From: JACCVG01 sp963790245
Lineage (GTDB): Bacteria > Actinomycetota > Thermoleophilia > Solirubrobacterales > Thermoleophilaceae
Direction: 5' to 3'
Assembly: GCA_963790245.1 (NCBI GenBank)
Contig: CAWBNP010000002.1
Coordinates: forward strand, 1,860,001-1,924,000
Length of the DNA: 64,000 nucleotides
Shown here in pieces: positions 63,879 through 64,000 of the stretch (position 1 is its first letter; each line of letters opens with the position of its first letter). Under the pieces are notes generated by a model, which saw only the letters and a program-made list of their open reading frames with translations, did not search any database and was not told the origin of the DNA. Made by a program: the position numbers and the translations under genes.

Positions 63879-63933
63879 AGGAGAGCGGGGCGGCAGCGGG
63901 CGCCGCGGCGGGGGCCGAGGGCTCGTTCCTGTC

Positions 63934-64000
63934 GTGAGCGCCCAGCCGCGCACGGCGACGGGCGCGTCCCGACGGGGCCTGCTCAAGATGAGCGAGCTCG
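63934..64000 (+). CDS. Partial gene running off the window, possibly MerR-like
   Basis: A GTG at 63934 opens a frame reading SAQPRTATGASRRGLLKMSEL to the window end, with the TGA of the preceding tiny frame overlapping it. RRGLLKMSEL is like the start of a MerR-type HTH (LKMSELARRSGV), but only 22 residues are visible. The ATG at 63979 is another possible start. Confidence 0.35.
   Translation, partial: MSAQPRTATGASRRGLLKMSEL

Noticed and set aside
59860..63880. Programmed frameshifting or true pseudogenes in the catabolic operon
   Set aside because: Dozens of independent single-base changes with conserved motifs and no slippery sites fit sequence error better than recoding or decay.
1..64000. 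tRNA genes, CRISPR arrays, insertion sequences or prophage
   Set aside because: No tRNA-like conserved loops, spaced repeats, transposase or phage structural motifs were seen; the only tandem repeat has 57-base units without spacers.

Overview
The window is high-GC DNA with short intergenic gaps and frequent 1-8 nt gene overlaps. It is most consistent with an actinobacterium, probably class Thermoleophilia (Solirubrobacterales/Gaiellales type). The supporting signs are the S13-S11-S4-rpoA-L17 order, a Cys-type S4, a DUF5995-like protein, many acyl-CoA dehydrogenases, an egtB-egtD pair and frequent GTG/TTG starts. The class is an inference; no rRNA or tRNA gene is visible. There is no gene-free stretch longer than about 300 bases.

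Layout. 0-2.7 kb is the end of the ribosomal alpha operon (rpsM partial, rpsK, rpsD, rpoA, rplQ), closed by a perfect 15-bp hairpin. 2.7-10.9 kb holds a cupredoxin-like lipoprotein, a methyltransferase, truA, surE, ligA, a class B penicillin-binding protein and a patatin-like phospholipase; the last three are frameshifted. 10.9-20.7 kb holds a HisC-like aminotransferase, a frameshifted long-chain acyl-CoA synthetase with a tiny upstream gene, a Nif3-like protein, a DMT-type transporter, a Nudix hydrolase, rubredoxin and a SNF2-type ATPase. 20.8-29.4 kb is a split biotin locus: bioA, then bioB-bioF-bioD (bioF and bioD frameshifted), with a membrane-bound spermidine-synthase-like protein, a DUF5995-like protein, an enoyl-CoA hydratase and a 70-residue biotinyl carrier protein. 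A 57-bp tandem repeat lies between the spermidine-synthase-like gene and bioD.

29.5-39 kb holds glycerol kinase, an acyltransferase, a lactonase-like MBL protein, an SDR and two divergent glycosylation operons, one ending in an unusual fusion of a TIGR04282-type domain to a lipoprotein-like beta-propeller. 39-44.6 kb holds a UspA-like protein and a short radical SAM enzyme. Facing the latter is a tightly overlapping operon of a signal-less PhnD-like binding protein, a DoxX protein and a small membrane protein, followed by an MFS transporter and an alpha/beta hydrolase. 44.6-49.9 kb holds a two-component system divergent from egtB-egtD, then a Tat-type ferritin-like protein. 50-53.8 kb holds a FabG-like SDR, small proteins and two tandem glycoside-hydrolase-like paralogs. 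53.8-64 kb is an acyl-CoA catabolic region: three acyl-CoA dehydrogenases on the minus strand, divergent from enoyl-CoA hydratase, a biotin-dependent carboxyltransferase, an MDR reductase, a BKACE-like enzyme and a family III CoA-transferase.

The dominant oddity is clustered frameshifts. In four tracts (about 7.5-10.8, 12.6-14.5, 24.6-26.0 and 59.85-63.8 kb) conserved proteins run on perfectly but hop between frames, mostly through single extra bases outside homopolymers, while about 45 kb elsewhere is nearly clean. This looks like unpolished consensus rather than biology. Frameshifted genes are therefore given as single CDS spans with the inferred breakpoints described. The best candidates for new biology are the PhnD-like/DoxX/radical SAM neighbourhood, the TIGR04282-lipoprotein fusion and the 57-bp repeat family.
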